A stretch of 64,000 nucleotides of DNA from Taibaiella sp. (GCA_013815385.1 JACDGL010000001.1:124001-188000); one strand, 5' to 3'; positions 35,626-44,902 are shown, numbered from the stretch's first letter. The notes: generated by a model not told the origin, from the sequence alone. Made by a program: numbers and translations.

Positions 35626-35845
35626 TCCTTCTAGTCTGCTCGCGCTCTGCTTCTTTCTGCTCTTGTATTTGTGTGTACCGATGCATGATATTCATAAAGC
35701 ACATACCTATAGTTGCAGAAAAAAAGCAAATACTGAACAGGGTTATTTTATTTGCAGGGTCTTTATGCAGGTTATGGATGCACAGCCACAGCAGCATACC
35801 CCACAAACCCATGCTTCCTATTTGCGATGCAATTTTTATTTTCAT
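35606..35845 (-). CDS. Small two-TM membrane protein
   Basis: 79 residues with two hydrophobic segments (SMGLWGMLLWLCIHNL and ITLFSICFFSATIGMCFMNI) and a charged C-terminal helix (IQEQKEAEREQTRRNYM). The family is not recognised. Its C-terminal MSGN lies in the right repeat copy, so the original C-terminus may have been replaced. No operon partner; it sits 43 nt after the esterase gene on the same strand. Confidence 0.55.
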   Translation of the reverse strand: MKIKIASQIGSMGLWGMLLWLCIHNLHKDPANKITLFSICFFSATIGMCFMNIMHRYTQIQEQKEAEREQTRRNYMSGN

Positions 35846-35888
35846 ATTGCTAATATATTACAACCCAAAGATAATAACGCAACTTTCC

Positions 35889-37076
35889 CTATTCCGGCGT
35901 TTTAAGCAGGTTTTGAATTTCAGTCATGTTCTCCTGTTTTTCTAAAGCATTGTAAAAAGTTGTTTTCTTCATTTCTTTAATTGCTTTTTTGAGATATATT
36001 TTCGCCTCATTTACGTTCTTTTCTTGCAAATAAGCTTTTGCAATGCTCACATATGCATCTGTATACATTGGGTACTTTTCTAACAGGAATTTCCAGGTTT
36101 GTATGGCAGCATCGTATTTTTTACCATTATACAAAAACCATCCAAGTCCATTGAATTGTGCTATGCCAATAGCAATCTTATCCCCATACTTTTCTTGCAT
36201 GTGCTTTACGAAGTCATTATACTTTGCCCGATCAATAGCTGTACTGTCATTCTTGAACAGTTCTATGTTTTGGTAACGCCAGAAAGAAAATATTTCAACA
36301 AGAGAAGGCAATACTCCAAGCCCTGGGGTACTGAAATGCTCTGCTTCATAAAACTCCATTCCTTTTGAATTGAAATTTTTTGAAACTTTCTCTTTAGATA
36401 AAAATGACTTCATTAATAAATAATCCTTCCCGTCGGCAACAGAATCCCCTGTTATGTATCTGTAATAAACTGTATGGTTTAGTGCACCGGTCTTTAATTT
36501 TTCTCTTAGAGAATCAACAAGGTCAACATTTTTTTGAGTAAAAAACGGGCTACATGAAATAACGCCTGTTAATTCGGTCAACTTGCTTTGGAGCAAATAA
36601 GACGAAAAGTATCCGTACCTGGAATGCCCAATAAATATTCTATTCTTACTGACGTTTAAATTAGTTTCTGCCCACGGAATTAATTCTTCAAACACAAAAT
36701 TGATCATCTGCTCACCATGAGCATTATGTTCAGATGGCAAAAAAGATGTTTCTAAATGACGGTCAGGATTTTCGGTGCTAATGCCAATAATGACAGACTC
36801 GGGCATATCATTTTCCGAAACCAGATAATTTATTGACTCAAATACCTCACGAAATATTTTTTTATTCTGTCTATCAAAAACAATGATCACTGGAATTTTT
36901 TCTGGATTATTCCTATCAAAAGTTCGTGGGAGGATTATTGTTATCTTTTTGTTCTTATTTAAAAAACTGGAATGAATGATTGTATCAGTAGGATCATTGT
37001 AATATTCTGATTTGGTTTGCGCAAAAGAATAAAAAGATAAAATAGATAATATAAAAAAGCCGACAGCTTGCTTCAT
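35889..37076 (-). CDS. Secreted esterase D-like alpha/beta hydrolase with TPR tail
   Basis: A 395-residue protein with a signal peptide (ending FYSFAQ). KKITIILPRTFDRNNPEKIPVIIVFD opens an esterase/enterochelin-esterase-like fold, and the nucleophile elbow is IGHSRYGYFSS (Ser in GHSRYG). The acid and His cannot be placed with certainty; EAEHFSTPG near residue 250 could hold the His. Residues ~320-390 form one or two TPRs (WKFLLEKYPMYTDAYVSIAK). This two-part layout is common in Bacteroidota predicted hydrolases. The substrate is unknown. Confidence 0.85.
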   Translation of the reverse strand: MKQAVGFFILSILSFYSFAQTKSEYYNDPTDTIIHSSFLNKNKKITIILPRTFDRNNPEKIPVIIVFDRQNKKIFREVFESINYLVSENDMPESVIIGISTENPDRHLETSFLPSEHNAHGEQMINFVFEELIPWAETNLNVSKNRIFIGHSRYGYFSSYLLQSKLTELTGVISCSPFFTQKNVDLVDSLREKLKTGALNHTVYYRYITGDSVADGKDYLLMKSFLSKEKVSKNFNSKGMEFYEAEHFSTPGLGVLPSLVEIFSFWRYQNIELFKNDSTAIDRAKYNDFVKHMQEKYGDKIAIGIAQFNGLGWFLYNGKKYDAAIQTWKFLLEKYPMYTDAYVSIAKAYLQEKNVNEAKIYLKKAIKEMKKTTFYNALEKQENMTEIQNLLKTPE

Positions 37077-37149
37077 CTGTAAGAAATTTTAAGCATAAAT
37101 GTAATTGTTATTTGATATAGAAACACTACGTATATCAACTACTCAATTG

Positions 37150-37345
37150 CTCTTGCGAAGAGGCTTTGAGACGAAACGCACTTTCGTCCCTGCCGAGTCT
37201 CTGCTTCAGGACTCGGCAGCACGCGCAGGTCAAAGCCCGGCACTACAGTAGCACCCAGGCCCAATCAGGGAACCCCGCAGGCAGCAAGCGGTAATCGCTG
37301 GCCTGCTGCCCTTTTTGCTTACTTTTTGGGCAAGCAAAAAGTAAG
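37150..37345. repeat. Hairpin-rich intergenic repeat region
   Basis: Stems in order: GACGAAA/TTTCGTC, TGCCGAGTC/GACTCGGCA, and two competing stems CTTTTTGCTT (37311)/AAGCAAAAAG (37332) and CTTACTTTTTG (37318)/CAAAAAGTAAG (37335). The last pair could switch between two folds. No ORF is credible here. It resembles REP-like sequences seen in other Bacteroidota genomes. Confidence 0.7.
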
Positions 37346-37386
37346 GATAACACGGGCACGCAACATAAACACATCACGCCTCTATT

Positions 37387-37490
37387 GTGAATATCTTTAT
37401 TTGGAAACCGCCCTGCTACCATAGTATCTTGCCATGTTGCAAAACACTCCTCCTATTATTAAGAAGAGTATCCGAAGGGGGAGGTGGTAA
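37387..37490. repeat. Intergenic repeat cluster, copy B
   Basis: GTGAATATCTTT, 21 nt, CATAGTATCTTGC (37387-37432), then ACTCCTCC...AAGAGTATCC...GGGGGAGGTGGT. The first block recurs with the same 21-nt spacing at 44980-45025 on the opposite strand, and with changes at 32620-32664. Confidence 0.75.
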
Positions 37491-37511
37491 AAACTCACGT
37501 TTGGCAATTCC

Positions 37512-37611
37512 AAACTTCCGTTTCCACCCCAAACTACCACCGGAAGTTTCAACCTAAAACCGCCACCACCAACCATATAATAAAAGTCCAAATGGAAATT
37601 ACCGGAAGTTT
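37512..37611. repeat. AAACTTCCG/CGGAAGTTT cluster
   Basis: AAACTTCCG at 37512, CGGAAGTTT at 37541 and 37603, all in the leader region of the DUF2911 gene. Same words as in the 44.8-kb cluster. Confidence 0.6.
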
Positions 37612-37702
37612 GAAAAGGAAAAGCAATGAAACATTTCCTTCTTAAGGGGTTGAGGAGGTAAAAAAAATGCCCTTACTTTGCTGTTACAAAAAACCAAAAC
37701 AA

Positions 37703-38542
37703 ATGAAACACATTTTATTCTCGTTGCTTTTTATTGCTACAGTATCTGCCTCATGGGGTCAGGAACTGAAGTTACCTGCACTTAGTCCCAACGCTAAGCT
37801 GTCCCAGGATTTCTCTACATCAAGCATAGAAATAGCTTACAGCCGCCCATCTATGCGCGGGCGCAAAATATTTGGCGAGCTGGTACCGTTTGGTAAAGTA
37901 TGGCGCACCGGCGCTAATGCAGCCACCAAAATAAAAATAGGCGAAGAACTGGAAATAGGCGGCCAGATAATAAAAGCAGGTGAGTACGCTCTCTACACCA
38001 TACCCGGCCAGGAAGAATGGGAAATAATACTGAACAAGGGCGTAGGCAATTGGGGCGCTGATGGCTACAATACTACAGATGATGTAGCCCGCTTTAAAGT
38101 AAAAACGCACATGAGCGATAAGAATGTGCAGACATTTACGATAGTCATTGCCAGCATTACCAACAATAGCTGCAAACTGGAAATGTGCTGGGAAAAAACA
38201 AAGATCATTATCCCTATAGTAGCGCACAACGAAGAACGTCTTAATACGTCTATAGACAAAGCGATCACCAATCCGCAGATACCTTATTTCCAGGCTGCCA
38301 GCTACTATTATGAAACAGACCAGAACCCAGAAAAATCAAGGATATATATAGATAAGGCCCTGGAGCAAAATCCTAAAGCGTTTTATATGTGGTACCTGAA
38401 AGCTAAGATCGAAAAGAGAGCAGGCCACAAGAAAGAAGCAATAGAAGCAGCTAAAAAATCGATTGAAGCAGCAAAGGGAAGCAGCTTTGAAGATGAATAC
38501 ATACGCAACAACCAGAAGATCATTAACGAACTGAACAAATAA
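37703..38542 (+). CDS. DUF2911 protein with C-terminal TPR
   Basis: 279 residues from ATG 37703, which opens a signal peptide (MKHILFSLLFIATVSASWG). DFSTSSIEIAYSRPSMRGR, KVWRTGANAATKIKIGEEL and AGEYALYTIPGQEEWEIILN are the DUF2911 core. The C-terminal third has TPR-like helices (YIDKALEQNPKAFYMWYLKA). An extracytoplasmic protein of unknown function. A possible -7-like TTACTTTG lies just upstream. Confidence 0.88.
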   Translation: MKHILFSLLFIATVSASWGQELKLPALSPNAKLSQDFSTSSIEIAYSRPSMRGRKIFGELVPFGKVWRTGANAATKIKIGEELEIGGQIIKAGEYALYTIPGQEEWEIILNKGVGNWGADGYNTTDDVARFKVKTHMSDKNVQTFTIVIASITNNSCKLEMCWEKTKIIIPIVAHNEERLNTSIDKAITNPQIPYFQAASYYYETDQNPEKSRIYIDKALEQNPKAFYMWYLKAKIEKRAGHKKEAIEAAKKSIEAAKGSSFEDEYIRNNQKIINELNK

Positions 38543-38620
38543 AATAATTTGTAAAGCAGTTATATTTACCCCACAGTACTGCGTACTGTGGGTTTTTCAA
38601 TTAATTCCGCAGATCTATTT

Positions 38621-41083
38621 ATGAGAAAGATATTTTTATTCCTGGCTACTATCCTCACCTCTGTATCACTAACCGCACAGCAGGTACGCCCTGCCACATC
38701 AGCAGAAGTATACCATGAGCTTCAACAGCTAAGACACCTTACCAGTGTGCTATATGTAGCCGCCCACCCTGATGATGAGAATACACGGCTGCTGGCATGG
38801 CTGGTGAATGAAAAAAATATCCGTACCGCTTATTTGTCATTAACGCGGGGCGACGGTGGACAGAATATCCTGGGCAGCGAACAGGGCCCCGCGCTTGGCC
38901 TGATACGCACCCATGAGCTGATGGAAGCACGAAAGCTGGATGGTGCGGGGCAATTTTTTAGCCGCGCTATAGACTTTGGCTTTTCTAAGAACAAAGAGGA
39001 AACTTTTAACCATTGGAACGAATACCTGCTTACCAACGATGTGGTATGGGTAATGCGCAAGTTCCGGCCCGATGTGGTCATATGCCGTTTCCCGCCAGAT
39101 GCCAGGGCTGGGCATGGCCAGCATGCAGCATCTGCGGTAATAGCTGCAAAAGCATTTAAACTAGCCGGAGATAAAATGCAGTTTACCGAGCACCTGCACT
39201 ATTATAGTGCGTGGCAGCCTAAAAGGATTCTGTTCAACTCTTACCGGTTCGGAGACCGCAATACCACTGCTGAGGACCAGCTGAAACTAACCGTAGGCCA
39301 GTATATGCCCCAGATGGGTATGGGGGCAGGAGAACTGGCGGGGCTAAGCCGTAGTGTACATAAAAGCCAGGGTGCAGGCACACCAAGTGTAGCCGGTGTA
39401 CAGACCGAATATTTTAAGCTGGTAGATGGTGATACCCTATCAAAAGCGCTGTGGGATGGTATAGACATTACCTGGAACAGGGTAGCACGGCCGGATATAG
39501 GAGAAGAGGTACAAAGTATTATAGCACAATATGACTATAAACATCCTGATGAAAGCCTGCCTGCACTGATAGCATTGCGTAAAAAAATTGCTACTGTAAA
39601 CGATGATTACTGGCGTAAAGAAAAGCTGGAGGAAATAGATAATATTATCCTGCACTGCACCGGATTGCTCGCAGAACTCTATACAAATCGTCCTCAGGCG
39701 ATAGCAGGCGCTTCATTGCCCTTTACCCTGCATGTAATAGCACGGGGGCATAATACAATACGCCTTACCGCTATTAAATGGATAGACAAAGACACCGCAA
39801 TGAATTTGAAAATAAACACTGATTCATTACTTTCCTTTACACATGTCATATCGGTTCCTGCCGGTACGCCGCTTACCCAACCCTACTGGCTAGCCAATGC
39901 GCATATGGAAGAAGCATTATTCAGTATACCTGCCGATACACTGGCCGGGCTGCCGGAAACACCCAACAACCTGAATGCTACAATAACATTGAAAATAGGT
40001 GGCGAATATTTTGACGTAAAAGTTCCGCTGTCCTATAAAAAACTGGATCCGGTAAAGGGGGATGTAGTAGAAGGCTTACGCATAGTGCCGGATGTGACCG
40101 TATCCTTTACAGCGGGCTTACTGATAACACAGCCCGATGGAAGCGTGGCAACAAGCATACGCTTGCATTCGTATAAGGATGTACCTGCTGCTACATTGAC
40201 CGTTGGCAGCGGCAAGCTGAATGTAACTGTGGCGAACCTGCACCTGCGGGCAGATAATGATACGATTGTGCCCATATTCATATCGGCTGCACAATCTAAA
40301 ATGGCTGGCACGGGTGATTATTTTGTATCGGCCCAAGTAACTGCAAATGGTAAAACCTATGATAAGGAACAGCACATTATCTCTTACAGCCACATACCCA
40401 CATTGCAATACTTTACCGATGCCAACGCAAAAGTGCTGCGCAAGAACTGGAAGTGTACCGTTAAGAAAATAGCCTATGTAGAAGGTGCAGGAGACTACAT
40501 ACCCACATTTCTGCGGCTGGCAGGTTTACAGGTAGATGTCCTGAAAGAGGCTGATCTTACCGACGCCGCCAGGCTGAAACAGTACGATGCCATAATTACC
40601 GGGGTACGTAGCGTGAATGTAGAAAAACGTATGGCCTGGTGGATGCCCGTATTGCTAAACTATGTGCAGAATGGCGGCACACTGGTAATGCAATACAATA
40701 CGCTACAGGATATGAGCACCACTAAATTAGGCCCATATCCATTTACCCTTACAGATAAGCGGGTTACTGAAGAAAATGCCGCCGTCACCTTTTTGCACCC
40801 GGAACATAAACTACTTAACTACCCAAATAAGATAACACAGAATGATATGACAGATTGGGTACAGGAGCGCGGTTTATACTTCGCCACCAAGTGGGATGCG
40901 CACTATACCCCACTCTTCCGCATGAATGATGCAGGCGAAGACCCTCAGGATGGCAGCACGCTTTATACACCATATGGCAAAGGGCAATACATCTATACTT
41001 CATTATCATTCTTCAGGCAACTGCCTGCAGGTAATAAAGGTGCAATAAGACTGTTGATGAATATGTTATCAGCAGGCAAGTAG
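38621..41083 (+). CDS. Large secreted PIG-L (LmbE-like) deacetylase
   Basis: 820 residues from ATG 38621 (signal peptide ending SLTAQQ). The PIG-L domain has VAAHPDDENTRLLAWLV (zinc AHPDDE) near residue 45 and a second metal His in PDARAGHGQHAASA near residue 155. The middle is beta-rich. The C-terminal ~200 residues (YDAIITGVRSVNVEKRM, NGGTLVMQYNT) resemble a GATase-like/ThuA-type Rossmann domain. Known PIG-L proteins deacetylate GlcNAc-type compounds. It is followed by a small membrane peptide and a Na+ symporter in the same orientation, which suggests uptake of a product. Confidence 0.88.
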   Translation: MRKIFLFLATILTSVSLTAQQVRPATSAEVYHELQQLRHLTSVLYVAAHPDDENTRLLAWLVNEKNIRTAYLSLTRGDGGQNILGSEQGPALGLIRTHELMEARKLDGAGQFFSRAIDFGFSKNKEETFNHWNEYLLTNDVVWVMRKFRPDVVICRFPPDARAGHGQHAASAVIAAKAFKLAGDKMQFTEHLHYYSAWQPKRILFNSYRFGDRNTTAEDQLKLTVGQYMPQMGMGAGELAGLSRSVHKSQGAGTPSVAGVQTEYFKLVDGDTLSKALWDGIDITWNRVARPDIGEEVQSIIAQYDYKHPDESLPALIALRKKIATVNDDYWRKEKLEEIDNIILHCTGLLAELYTNRPQAIAGASLPFTLHVIARGHNTIRLTAIKWIDKDTAMNLKINTDSLLSFTHVISVPAGTPLTQPYWLANAHMEEALFSIPADTLAGLPETPNNLNATITLKIGGEYFDVKVPLSYKKLDPVKGDVVEGLRIVPDVTVSFTAGLLITQPDGSVATSIRLHSYKDVPAATLTVGSGKLNVTVANLHLRADNDTIVPIFISAAQSKMAGTGDYFVSAQVTANGKTYDKEQHIISYSHIPTLQYFTDANAKVLRKNWKCTVKKIAYVEGAGDYIPTFLRLAGLQVDVLKEADLTDAARLKQYDAIITGVRSVNVEKRMAWWMPVLLNYVQNGGTLVMQYNTLQDMSTTKLGPYPFTLTDKRVTEENAAVTFLHPEHKLLNYPNKITQNDMTDWVQERGLYFATKWDAHYTPLFRMNDAGEDPQDGSTLYTPYGKGQYIYTSLSFFRQLPAGNKGAIRLLMNMLSAGK

Positions 41084-41103
41084 CAAAGAATAAACCGGGC
41101 ATT

Positions 41104-41205
41104 ATGGAACAGAATAAAAATCGCGTTGCCTTGTATATAGTGGTAATTGCATTTTTGTTCTTACAGATACTATTCTATTACCTCTTTACCCAACACTGGA
41201 AATGA
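41104..41205 (+). CDS. 33-residue single-TM peptide coupled to the Na+ symporter
   Basis: ATG 41104 to TGA 41205 encodes MEQNKNRVALYIVVIAFLF then LQILFYYLFTQHWK: a short polar N-terminus, one TM helix and a basic end. It starts 20 nt after the deacetylase stop and its TGA overlaps the symporter ATG (ATGA). Its tight place between two genes and ideal TM composition argue it is real. It may be a small accessory subunit of the transporter. No family recognised. Confidence 0.65.
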   Translation: MEQNKNRVALYIVVIAFLFLQILFYYLFTQHWK

Positions 41206-42875
41206 GCGCGCTGGATTGGCTGGTAATGCTGGCAGTACTCTCAGGCATTATCATATATGGGGTGCTGAAAGGCAAGGGCCAGAAGGGGTCCGATACTTAT
41301 CTCCGCGCAGACAGGCGTATGAAATGGCCGGTAGTACTGTTAGGGGTAATGGCCACACAGGCAAGCGCTATCACATTTCTATCCGCACCTGGCCAGGCGT
41401 ATACTGATGGGATGCGTTTTGTGCAGTATTATTTTGGATTGCCTATAGCCATGGTGGTTATCTGTGTCACCTTTATACCCATCTTTAAAAAACTGAACGT
41501 TTACACAGCCTATGAATTCCTGGAGCAACGTTTTGACAGGCGCACACGGCTGTTAACTTCTTTCCTGTTCCTTCTTTCACGGGGGTTAGCCACTGGCATT
41601 AGTATCTATGCACCCTCTATTATTTTATCCTCCATACTGGGATGGAATATATACCTCACCAACGTAATAACGGGAGGGCTATTAATTATTTATACTTATT
41701 CAGGCGGCGCTAAGGCAATAGCGCATACACAAAAGGTACAGTTCCTCATCATACTCGGGGCCATGTGTGTAGCCGGATATTCAGTAGTAACACATCTGCC
41801 CGCAGGAATTTCCTTTAGCGATGCTTTGTATGTAGCAGGCAAGGCGGGCAAACTCAACGCAATCACTACCAACTTCAACTGGCAGGATAAGTATAACATT
41901 TGGAGCGGCGTGATAGGTGGTTTTTTTCTTGCATTATCCTATTTCGGTACCGATCAAAGCCAGGTAGGCCGGTACCTTACTGCAAAGAACACCAACGAAA
42001 GCCGTATGGGACTGATAATAAACGGGCTTGTAAAAGTACCCATGCAGTTTGGAATACTGCTGATAGGCGCATTACTATTTACCTTTTATACATTCAATGC
42101 GGGTACGCTATACTACAACGAACGGGTCTTTAATGAATATAGCCATAACCATCCTGCAGAGGCCGGGGCAATGAACCAGCAGTATATAGCGCTACAACAG
42201 CAATACCAACACCAGGCAACTACTATCCTATCCCGCCGCAACTCGACTGATAATGAAAAAGACCTTATCGCTTTCACAAATACACAGCAACACATCAGCA
42301 CCCTGCGCGATTCTCTTAAACGATCTATCGTTAATACTCATACAAGTAACGAAAGCAGCGATACCAATTATATATTCCTCTACTTCGTAAAGCATACCTT
42401 ACCGAAAGGATTAATAGGCCTGTTGTTCGCTGTTATTTTCCTTGCATCGTGGGGGTCTATTTCTGCCGCTCTTAATTCGCTTGCTTCCTCCTCCTTAATG
42501 GATGTGCACCTGCTGGGTAAATGTGATAGCACACCCGATAAAAAGCAGCTATCGCTTGGCAGGCTGCATACGCTGGTCTGGGGTATTTTTTGTATTGGCG
42601 TAGCCATGTTTGCGACCCGCATGGGTTCATTAATAGAGGCCGTGAATGTGCTGGGTTCGCTTTTCTATGGTACTATATTGGGTATTTTCCTGGTAGCTTT
42701 TTATGTGAAAAAAGCCCGCGGAAAAATAGTATTTGCTGCTGCCATCATTACCGAGGTATGTGTTATTGTTATCTACAATCTTAATATAGTATCCTTTCTG
42801 TGGCTGAATGTGATAGGGGCATTGCTGGTGGTAGCGATATGCATGATTGGCTCCAAACGGAGAGAAGTTTCATAA
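41202..42875 (+). CDS. Sodium:solute symporter (SSS family)
   Basis: A 557-residue inner-membrane transporter with about 13 hydrophobic segments. ADRRMKWPVVLLGVMATQAS, YFLGLP-like YYFGLPIAMVVI, TAYEFLEQRFDRRTR and SYFGTDQSQVGRYLTAK are SSS signatures (the last the Na+/substrate region). A long hydrophilic loop with QQYIALQQQYQHQ lies near residues 320-390. The substrate is probably a sugar or amino sugar, given the adjacent PIG-L deacetylase, but this is inference. Confidence 0.92.
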   Translation: MSALDWLVMLAVLSGIIIYGVLKGKGQKGSDTYLRADRRMKWPVVLLGVMATQASAITFLSAPGQAYTDGMRFVQYYFGLPIAMVVICVTFIPIFKKLNVYTAYEFLEQRFDRRTRLLTSFLFLLSRGLATGISIYAPSIILSSILGWNIYLTNVITGGLLIIYTYSGGAKAIAHTQKVQFLIILGAMCVAGYSVVTHLPAGISFSDALYVAGKAGKLNAITTNFNWQDKYNIWSGVIGGFFLALSYFGTDQSQVGRYLTAKNTNESRMGLIINGLVKVPMQFGILLIGALLFTFYTFNAGTLYYNERVFNEYSHNHPAEAGAMNQQYIALQQQYQHQATTILSRRNSTDNEKDLIAFTNTQQHISTLRDSLKRSIVNTHTSNESSDTNYIFLYFVKHTLPKGLIGLLFAVIFLASWGSISAALNSLASSSLMDVHLLGKCDSTPDKKQLSLGRLHTLVWGIFCIGVAMFATRMGSLIEAVNVLGSLFYGTILGIFLVAFYVKKARGKIVFAAAIITEVCVIVIYNLNIVSFLWLNVIGALLVVAICMIGSKRREVS

Positions 42876-42915
42876 TACCGAACGGACTACTATCTTTATG
42901 TAAATTCCATTTATT

Positions 42916-43599
42916 ATGAAGTACTGCTTTAGCACAAAAAGCTTATTACTAATCGGTTGCATGCTTATTGTGGTATATAGCTGTAAAAAACCTGATCCTG
43001 CACCTACCCCGCAGGCACGGGTAAAAATATCCTACTCAGGCGGGTCAACGATAGGAGATACCATGAAATTTCAGTGTGATGCTCTTTCAGGCAGTACCTA
43101 CCTCTGGCAGTTTGGCAATGGCGATACTTCAACGCTGGCAGCTCCAAGTTATGTGTACTATAAGATGGGGGTCTATACGGTTACCCTTGTCATCAACCAT
43201 TCTGCCGATACTATCAATAACGCATCTAAGGTATTAACTATATCAATTGGCGCAAATAAGCTTCACGCGGTTACCAACGCCTACACCTGGAAGGGAAATT
43301 ACAGCTCTCATGACAACACCGGTATGCAGCCTGATACTGCCTATAACATGAATGATACCACTTTTTCTGTAACGTTACTTACTGATACTGCTATAAGCAT
43401 GTGGGGAGAAACACTAAAATTTGTGCGCCCGGCCACCAATGCTCCCAACAGAACAGTAGTCTTTGCCTACGGCAATGCAGGCAGCGTTAATGAATATTGG
43501 TCCCGACTTACGTACCACTACGATACAGACACTGTAGCGTACGAGAATTATACTGGGAGCAGCCACGGATATATGATCAAAAGCTACCACACGCCGTAA
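42916..43599 (+). CDS. PKD-domain lipoprotein
   Basis: A 227-residue protein with an SPII leader (LLIGCMLIVVYSC). Residues ~37-115 form one PKD domain: STYLWQFGNGDTSTLAAP and YTVTLVINHS. The C-terminal half is beta-rich and of unknown family (YTWKGNYSSHDNTG). It is likely surface or periplasmic. It ends 5 nt from the convergent mrp gene. Confidence 0.85.
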   Translation: MKYCFSTKSLLLIGCMLIVVYSCKKPDPAPTPQARVKISYSGGSTIGDTMKFQCDALSGSTYLWQFGNGDTSTLAAPSYVYYKMGVYTVTLVINHSADTINNASKVLTISIGANKLHAVTNAYTWKGNYSSHDNTGMQPDTAYNMNDTTFSVTLLTDTAISMWGETLKFVRPATNAPNRTVVFAYGNAGSVNEYWSRLTYHYDTDTVAYENYTGSSHGYMIKSYHTP

Positions 43600-43604
43600 C
43601 ATCC

Positions 43605-44702
43605 CTACGCTGTCATTTCCACAATTTTAGTTGGCTCTATATTAGCATTGCGCATCGCTACATTGCGCGCTACGCTGCGGGCCAGGTCAAGGAATGCCTT
43701 GCGCGATACCGGCTCATCATCTACAATAGCGGGTATGCCCTTATCCCCACCTTCGCGTATGCTTTGAACCAATGGTATCTCACCCAGAAACGGGAGGTCA
43801 AACTGCTCCGCCATTTTGCGCGCTCCGCCCTTGCCAAACAGGTAATATTTATTATCGGGCAGTTCTGCCGGGGTGAAGTAAGCCATATTCTCCACCACGC
43901 CCAGTATCGGTACATTTATCTGGGGCTGGCGGAACATCATTATTGCCTTACGTGCATCTGCCGCAGCAACGGCCTGCGGTGTAGAGACTATTACAGCCCC
44001 TGTAACAGGGATGGTCTGCACCAATGTAAGGTGCACATCGCCGGTGCCGGGTGGCAGATCAATTATCAGATAGTCAAGCTCCTGCCAATGAACATCGGAT
44101 ATGAACTGCTTCAGGGCAGAGCTGGCCATGGGACCACGCCATATAACCGCTTGTTTTTCATCTATCAGCAAACCAATAGACATTGCCTTTATGCCATAAC
44201 GCTCCATAGGCACTATCATCCCCTTACCATTTACATCCATCATTTTAGGGCGCTCATCGCGCAGGCCCAGCATGATGGGTATGGACGGGCCGTAAATATC
44301 CGCATCCAGCAGGCCAACTGATGCCCCTTCCTGCGCCAGGGCCAACGCCAGATTCACAGCTACAGTAGATTTACCTACCCCACCCTTACCCGACGCTACC
44401 ATTATTATATTGCGCACCCCGGGCAGGATGGCTTTATTATCCTTTCTATTGCTATTAACCCGCGCGTGCATATTCACCGTTACCACCGCCTCCTTATCTA
44501 CGAGGTGGTGTATGGCAGTGATACAGGCTTTTTCTATCATTTCCTTCAGCGGGCAGGCAGGTGTGGTAAGCACTACCGTAAAAGATACATTCTTACCCTC
44601 CACTACTACGTCCTGCACCATATTCAGGGTAACAAGGTCTTTGCCCAGGTCCGGCTCTTCAACATTAGATAATGCGGCCAGCACCGCTTCTTTTGTGATC
44701 AT
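43605..44702 (-). CDS. Mrp/ApbC-type Fe-S carrier P-loop ATPase
   Basis: A 365-residue protein. The N-terminal ~90 residues are a MIP18/DUF59 domain with the reactive Cys in TTPACPLKEMIEKA. The P-loop is ASGKGGVGKSTVAVNLALAL (deviant Walker A), LLDADIYGPSIP and IIDLPPGTGDVHLTL follow. In many Mrp proteins a CxxC pair follows VENM; here the segment reads VVENMAYFTPAELPDNKYY with no Cys pair. The expected role is delivery of Fe-S clusters to apo-proteins in the cytosol. Confidence 0.93.
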   Translation of the reverse strand: MITKEAVLAALSNVEEPDLGKDLVTLNMVQDVVVEGKNVSFTVVLTTPACPLKEMIEKACITAIHHLVDKEAVVTVNMHARVNSNRKDNKAILPGVRNIIMVASGKGGVGKSTVAVNLALALAQEGASVGLLDADIYGPSIPIMLGLRDERPKMMDVNGKGMIVPMERYGIKAMSIGLLIDEKQAVIWRGPMASSALKQFISDVHWQELDYLIIDLPPGTGDVHLTLVQTIPVTGAVIVSTPQAVAAADARKAIMMFRQPQINVPILGVVENMAYFTPAELPDNKYYLFGKGGARKMAEQFDLPFLGEIPLVQSIREGGDKGIPAIVDDEPVSRKAFLDLARSVARNVAMRNANIEPTKIVEMTA

Positions 44703-44797
44703 TATAAATTTCTGAATTGAAAGTGCAAATATAACCTGTTTTAAGCGTTGGCATTATCATAGTAAATGATAGATATATCAGGCAGCAACCGGATTTC

Positions 44798-44899
44798 AAA
44801 CTTCCGCTAACTTCCATTGTCATTTAGTAGCATACAACGACTGGTATTTGGTTTCGGTATGAAACTTCCGGCGGAAGTTTGATACCGGAATGGAAGTTT
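44798..44899. repeat. CGGAAGTTT palindrome cluster
   Basis: AAACTTCCG at 44798, AACTTCC at 44809, the 19-bp perfect palindrome AAACTTCCGGCGGAAGTTT at 44862-44880 (extended by GGTAT/ATACC arms), and GGAAGTTT at 44892. Confidence 0.75.
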
Positions 44900-44902
44900 G
44901 GG

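Noticed and set aside
37150-37345. Possible CRISPR array from repeated hairpins
   Set aside because: The hairpins are of different sequence, with no regular repeat-spacer spacing and no cas genes.
37397-37591. 64-codon minus-strand frame between the esterase and DUF2911 genes
   Set aside because: It is made of the intergenic repeats and AAACTTCCG palindromes and shows no protein-like pattern.
43497-44321. 274-codon plus-strand frame over the Mrp gene
   Set aside because: Shadow of Mrp; the Mrp frame carries all motifs.
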